A DNA stretch of 64,000 nt from Druceiella hillmani (taxonomy: Eukaryota > Arthropoda > Insecta > Lepidoptera > Hepialidae), in assembly GCA_039881145.1 (NCBI GenBank), contig JAYKKI010000004.1:50143001-50207000 (forward strand). The letters run 5' to 3'. The notes beneath the pieces were generated by a model. It made no database searches. It worked only from the letters and a program-made list of their open reading frames with translations, and was not told the DNA's origin. The translations under genes were made by a program, and so were the position numbers. Of this stretch, positions 62,405 to 64,000 are shown piece after piece; position 1 is the stretch's first letter, and the number at the start of each line of letters is the position of its first letter.

Positions 62405-63245
62405 ATAACAAAAATTCAAAATTTTTATATGTATCACGTATTGATGTATATGTATGTGGCGAATATACAAGTGCTATGTTTATCATACTTGAAAGACTTC
62501 ATAAGATACAATTACATTAGAGTCTTTACTAGTTCTATAGTATTTATTAGTTATACAGTTATAAGTTGAGTATGATAATTGAAAGTATATGGTAAATAAA
62601 AGACTATGTTAGTAGCTGTTACAAATACCAGTAAGGAACAATGTAGTGCTGGATGGTCCATTAGCTACTAAACTTTGTCGGTTATGAGAAAATTATGAGA
62701 AGGTATGCAAGTTACAAGAGGTATACAGGAAATGTCTTGAATGGAAATGTCTATTTTAGAGAAAAATCTTTATATGACTTTGTTCGTGTATAAGTAATTA
62801 GGGAAAATTTTTTTTTTTTATATTTCTCTTATATTTTGCTCCTGGGTATACAGTATTACAATATTAAATTTCATTAAAATCTGTTCAGTAAATTTCGCGT
62901 GATATCCGCTCAAATTAGCATACAGATAGGCAGACACAAATTGCAAAAGCAGAGTTTATGGTTTCTATTATCATTCTATCTTAAAATAATTTCAATATAC
63001 AGAATTCACTTTGTTACAATTTTATTATATGTATATATATGAGTTTATACGAGAAATAATTACACACTTGAGTTATAAATGTCAGTTTTCTTATTTATTT
63101 AGACCTTGAAAAGCACTTCCAAAATATTTTTTTAATAAAATTTAGAAAAATATTTAAATAACTGTATAAAAAAAATAGGTTTACTTTACAACTTACCTGC
63201 ACTCTCATAAAATACTTTATTATAGGCACTTGTTATGAGATCCAT
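51140..63245 (-). CDS. Elongation of very long chain fatty acids protein (five exons)
   Basis: Exons 63245-63197, 60427-60237, 58791-58548, 54044-53902 and 51298-51140 join with matching phases (1, 0, 1, 0) into 262 codons including stop, giving 261 residues, near the family minimum length. Elongases condense malonyl-CoA with long acyl-CoA in the ER membrane. Family marks in order: DDRVKDWLFMTSPVPVFF (17-34), NRPAYSLKTVIKWYNIIQI (about 52-70), FGC.P..YS (92-100), KLIELIETCFFILRK (119-133), the catalytic histidine box HIYHH (142-146), NNSVHVIMYSYY (172-183), TVIQMLQF (about 205-212) and FSDFYKSSYKKVKS at the lysine-rich C-terminus. Several hydrophobic membrane segments are present. The usual D-T of the KxxExxDT motif is E-T here (residue 125). 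The closest subtype is the insect ELOVL4/7-like group, but this is not certain. Confidence 0.93.
51605..51726 (+). repeat. Direct repeat, left copy, flanking a LINE fragment
   Basis: Matches 52520-52645, starting CATACTCAATGACCTC and including CAATACAATCAAATAAACAA and TTTTGATGGATATATC, ending ACTAGTA.TTTT. The two copies bracket the LINE 3' fragment. Confidence 0.85.
51760..52482 (+). mobile_element. CR1/L2-like LINE 3' end
   Basis: The + strand reads the C-terminal part of a LINE reverse transcriptase: LIDYGDVCYPDLNEEYLCKL, ERLQNLCIRYIFSLRKYDH, a frameshift/short deletion near 51950, then SFTVRAAKIWNHLDPDIRKT and TSLNIFKDRVKQSCIS with a stop at 52235. A 3' UTR of about 245 bp and a TTAATAATAAT tail follow. 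The protein end and UTR match the minus-strand copy at 17965-18325. It lies antisense in elongase intron 4. The polymerase core is missing. Confidence 0.85.
52520..52645 (+). repeat. Direct repeat, right copy, flanking a LINE fragment
   Basis: Second copy of the repeat at 51605-51726, with about ten differences and one small insertion near 52612-52622. Confidence 0.85.
53540..53645 (+). repeat. 33-bp minisatellite, three copies
   Basis: TATTGACAGACATGTCATTT-type units start at 53551, 53584 and 53617, 33 bp apart, with two substitutions in the last. It sits in intron 4, about 300 bases downstream of exon 4 in transcript direction. Confidence 0.85.
53809..53853. repeat. Perfect 16-bp-arm inverted repeat
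   Basis: TGCTCATTATATTGCT at 53809-53824 is exactly complemented at 53838-53853 around a 13-base loop containing GGCCTTCTAGGC. It lies about 50 bases inside elongase intron 4 from the exon 4 donor and would fold in the pre-mRNA. Confidence 0.8.
53902..54044 (-). CDS. Elongase exon 4
   Basis: After acceptor TTTTTACGCAG. Encodes residues 162-209: GGMTTLTPLLNNSVHVIMYS, YYLGAAEGG and NRWKKWLTVIQM, then GTAAGC in phase 0. The NSxxHxxMYxYY and WKKxxTxxQ motifs are elongase hallmarks. The exon was found by looking for the piece missing between exons 3 and 5. Confidence 0.93.
55600..56310 (+). repeat. Old dispersed repeat, copy A
   Basis: Starts with a GGGCGAGTGTAACCGACAAA stretch and a TGACTGACTGTCTGTCACAG / AGAAACTTGAAATTCGG block, common in insect dispersed elements. 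Its right half (AAATAGTTTAGTAGAAATAC, CTATGTAC.TTA, AGTTC.A.TCGT and GACAGGTTTTT) matches 58215-58345 in the same orientation. Confidence 0.55.
57505..57860 (+). repeat. Three tandem units of about 120 bp
   Basis: CAGTTTTACATCATCGGTTG or variants start at 57524, 57646 and 57765; units share TTCCATTGT.TG.AGG.CC, AAATGGA, ATTGTAATAA.GTCATCTGTC and CATCTGTCATTTTTT. The third unit is shortened. Confidence 0.8.
57880..58345 (+). repeat. Old dispersed repeat, copy B
   Basis: Diverged homologue of the right part of 55600-56310, including ACAAATAGTTTAATAGAAAA, ACTATGTAC and the AGTTCTATTC..ACTTAACAGGTTT end. Confidence 0.5.
58548..58791 (-). CDS. Elongase exon 3 (histidine box)
   Basis: After acceptor TTTCTAG it encodes residues 81-161, ILTSGWTTTYHFGCLP through FLHIYHHITT to KYVGG, ending G|GTAATA (phase 1). 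It contains the diiron-type HxxHH box essential in the family. The open frame continues a few codons into the intron to a TAA, so the exon end is set by the donor. Confidence 0.93.
60237..60427 (-). CDS. Elongase exon 2
   Basis: Acceptor ATTTCAG at 60428-60434. Encodes the end of codon 17 to residue 80, including DRVKDWLFMTSPVP and the RPAYSL/YNIIQI stretch between the first two membrane segments. The donor is GGT|GTACGC, chosen because it leaves phase 0 for exon 3; the alternative GT two bases earlier breaks the frame. Confidence 0.92.
60513..60989. mobile_element. Possible MITE with 13-bp ends, 477 bp
   Basis: CGGGTCTCCTGCG at 60513-60525 is complemented at 60977-60989 with one mismatch, and only non-coding sequence lies between. 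It sits in elongase intron 1. No convincing target duplication was seen, so this is tentative. Confidence 0.45.
60990..61721. other. Elongase intron 1, LINE/SINE-like tail
   Basis: ATAATAATAATAAGTTCTTT followed by ATTTCAGACATATC at 61338-61370 resembles the reverse complement of a LINE 3' tail. Otherwise featureless. Confidence 0.4.
61722..61768. repeat. 20-bp-arm hairpin
   Basis: CTTGCGAAGGTGTTGAAATA at 61722-61741 pairs with 61749-61768 with one mismatch and one G-U position, loop of 7. It is in elongase intron 1. At 47 bases it is short for a microRNA precursor. Confidence 0.7.
62337..62406. repeat. TA-rich microsatellite with ATGT/AGT interruptions
   Basis: Alternating TATATGTATA units give way to pure (TA)n at the right end. 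Confidence 0.9.
62855..62950 (+). repeat. Lepidopteran-type dispersed repeat fragment
   Basis: AAATTTCATTAAAATCTGTT followed by CAGTAAATTTCGCGTGATA and a CATACAGATAGGCAGACACA tail match the usual text of a dispersed element found across moth and butterfly genomes, whose class I cannot settle from this fragment. Confidence 0.55.
63197..63245 (-). CDS. Elongase exon 1 (start)
   Basis: ATG at 63245-63243 opens MDLITSAYNKVFYESA and ends G|GTAAGT (phase 1). The split codon G|AT gives the first Asp of DDRVKDW in exon 2. The exon is only 49 bases of coding sequence, but donor, phase and protein fit make it convincing. An upstream TAA (63255-63253) and AT-rich leader precede it; the transcription start was not identified. 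Confidence 0.88.
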
Positions 63246-64000
63246 GTTACTTTTTAATCTTGACTCTAAAATTAAATTAGTTACTTGTTGAGTATCGTCT
63301 AGTATTGTTAATTTCTTTTTAAAATATGAAGTATTGGTTAACTTTTTAATTAATTTAATTACGTTGAATTTGTATTTTGGCTGCAGTTACTACACTTCCA
63401 TTTACGGTCAAATGTAGTTTGCAACTACTTTTTCCTTTTAGTGTAAGAAGTTTAATGTTCACGCAATGAATATTTAAATTAAAATTAAAATTTAATATTC
63501 ATTGACCCTGACTCATTAAAATAGCTTTAATGTATTTTTATTTTTAGTATTAAAACCCATGCTTGAAAATTATTTGCATATTGTTTTTTTTACAATGACA
63601 TATTGGTGGAGAATTGAACCAGGATAATATTCCATACATATATGACACAATATTTAGTAGAAGTTGCGTTAGTTATAGGGTTATATTATTTGGAAAAAAT
63701 GCAGTAAGGTTTTTTAGTACAGTACAAAATAAAATTACGAGAAATATGTTAGCTGTAAATAAATTAATAAAGTTGTCGAGGTAGTTTGTTTATGTAGAAG
63801 TGGAGGACAAAAGTGATATAAAAAATTTCAAATTTAAAAAGTAATGAAGATTAAGAAAAAAGGCAGACTTGTTTCTGGCAGATGTGATATGGAAACTAAA
63901 AGGTAGTAATTTTTTAATTTTCATTGTGAACATTGTCTACAAATGACTTATCTATGGGTTTCTTAACGAAAAAAAGGATGGGGTGCATCGGCCACAGCCG
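63246..64000. other. Region upstream of the elongase start
   Basis: AT-rich sequence that should hold the elongase 5' UTR and promoter (minus strand) if the leader is unspliced. No clear initiator was chosen. A near-palindrome AATTTAAATT with flanking ATGAATATT/AATATTCAT lies at about 63466-63503. Confidence 0.35.

Overview
The window looks like AT-rich insect nuclear DNA, probably lepidopteran. Genes are sparse and have small exons with GT-AG introns. Core promoters carry TCAGT initiators. Long (TA)n tracts and remnants of many animal transposon families (pogo, Tc1, piggyBac, hAT, Jockey, RTE, CR1-like, possibly Penelope-like) fill the rest. The order-level call is inference from overall character and repeat style, not from a marker gene.

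Three protein genes can be supported. (1) On the + strand, a secreted Pro/Gln-rich protein of about 1382 residues has exons at 14840-14887, 19613-23334 and 23563-23941. Its signal peptide is split by a 4.7-kb intron and I do not recognise the family. (2) On the + strand, 34138-34245 is the first coding exon of an oxysterol-binding protein-related protein 9-like gene (start of its PH domain). No further exon was found in the window, so intron 1 may be about 30 kb or longer. (3) On the - strand, a fatty-acid elongase (ELOVL family) can be rebuilt from five exons: 63245-63197, 60427-60237, 58791-58548, 54044-53902 and 51298-51140. It encodes 261 residues with every splice phase consistent. If ORP9 intron 1 does run out of the window, the elongase is nested in it on the opposite strand.

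Layout: 1-14.6 kb is intergenic, with foldback repeats, tandem repeats and GC/CpG-rich patches near 1.0, 3.1 and 12.0 kb. 14.6-25 kb is the secreted-protein gene. 25.9-28.3 kb is an internally deleted pogo-type transposon with near-perfect terminal inverted repeats and several internal copies of its end motif. 29-33 kb holds RTE and Jockey debris. 34-51 kb is ORP9 intron 1 with Tc1, pogo, piggyBac, RTE and hAT remnants, a 69-bp minisatellite, and an 83-bp-arm palindrome containing a hammerhead-ribozyme-like core. 51-63.2 kb is the elongase gene, whose introns contain a CR1-like LINE end flanked by a long direct repeat.

The three genes show no obvious shared pathway, except that ORP9 and the elongase both belong to ER lipid metabolism. 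No tRNA, rRNA or CRISPR was seen. Most long open frames in the window are chance products of AT-rich sequence, microsatellites, or the antisense of transposon genes.
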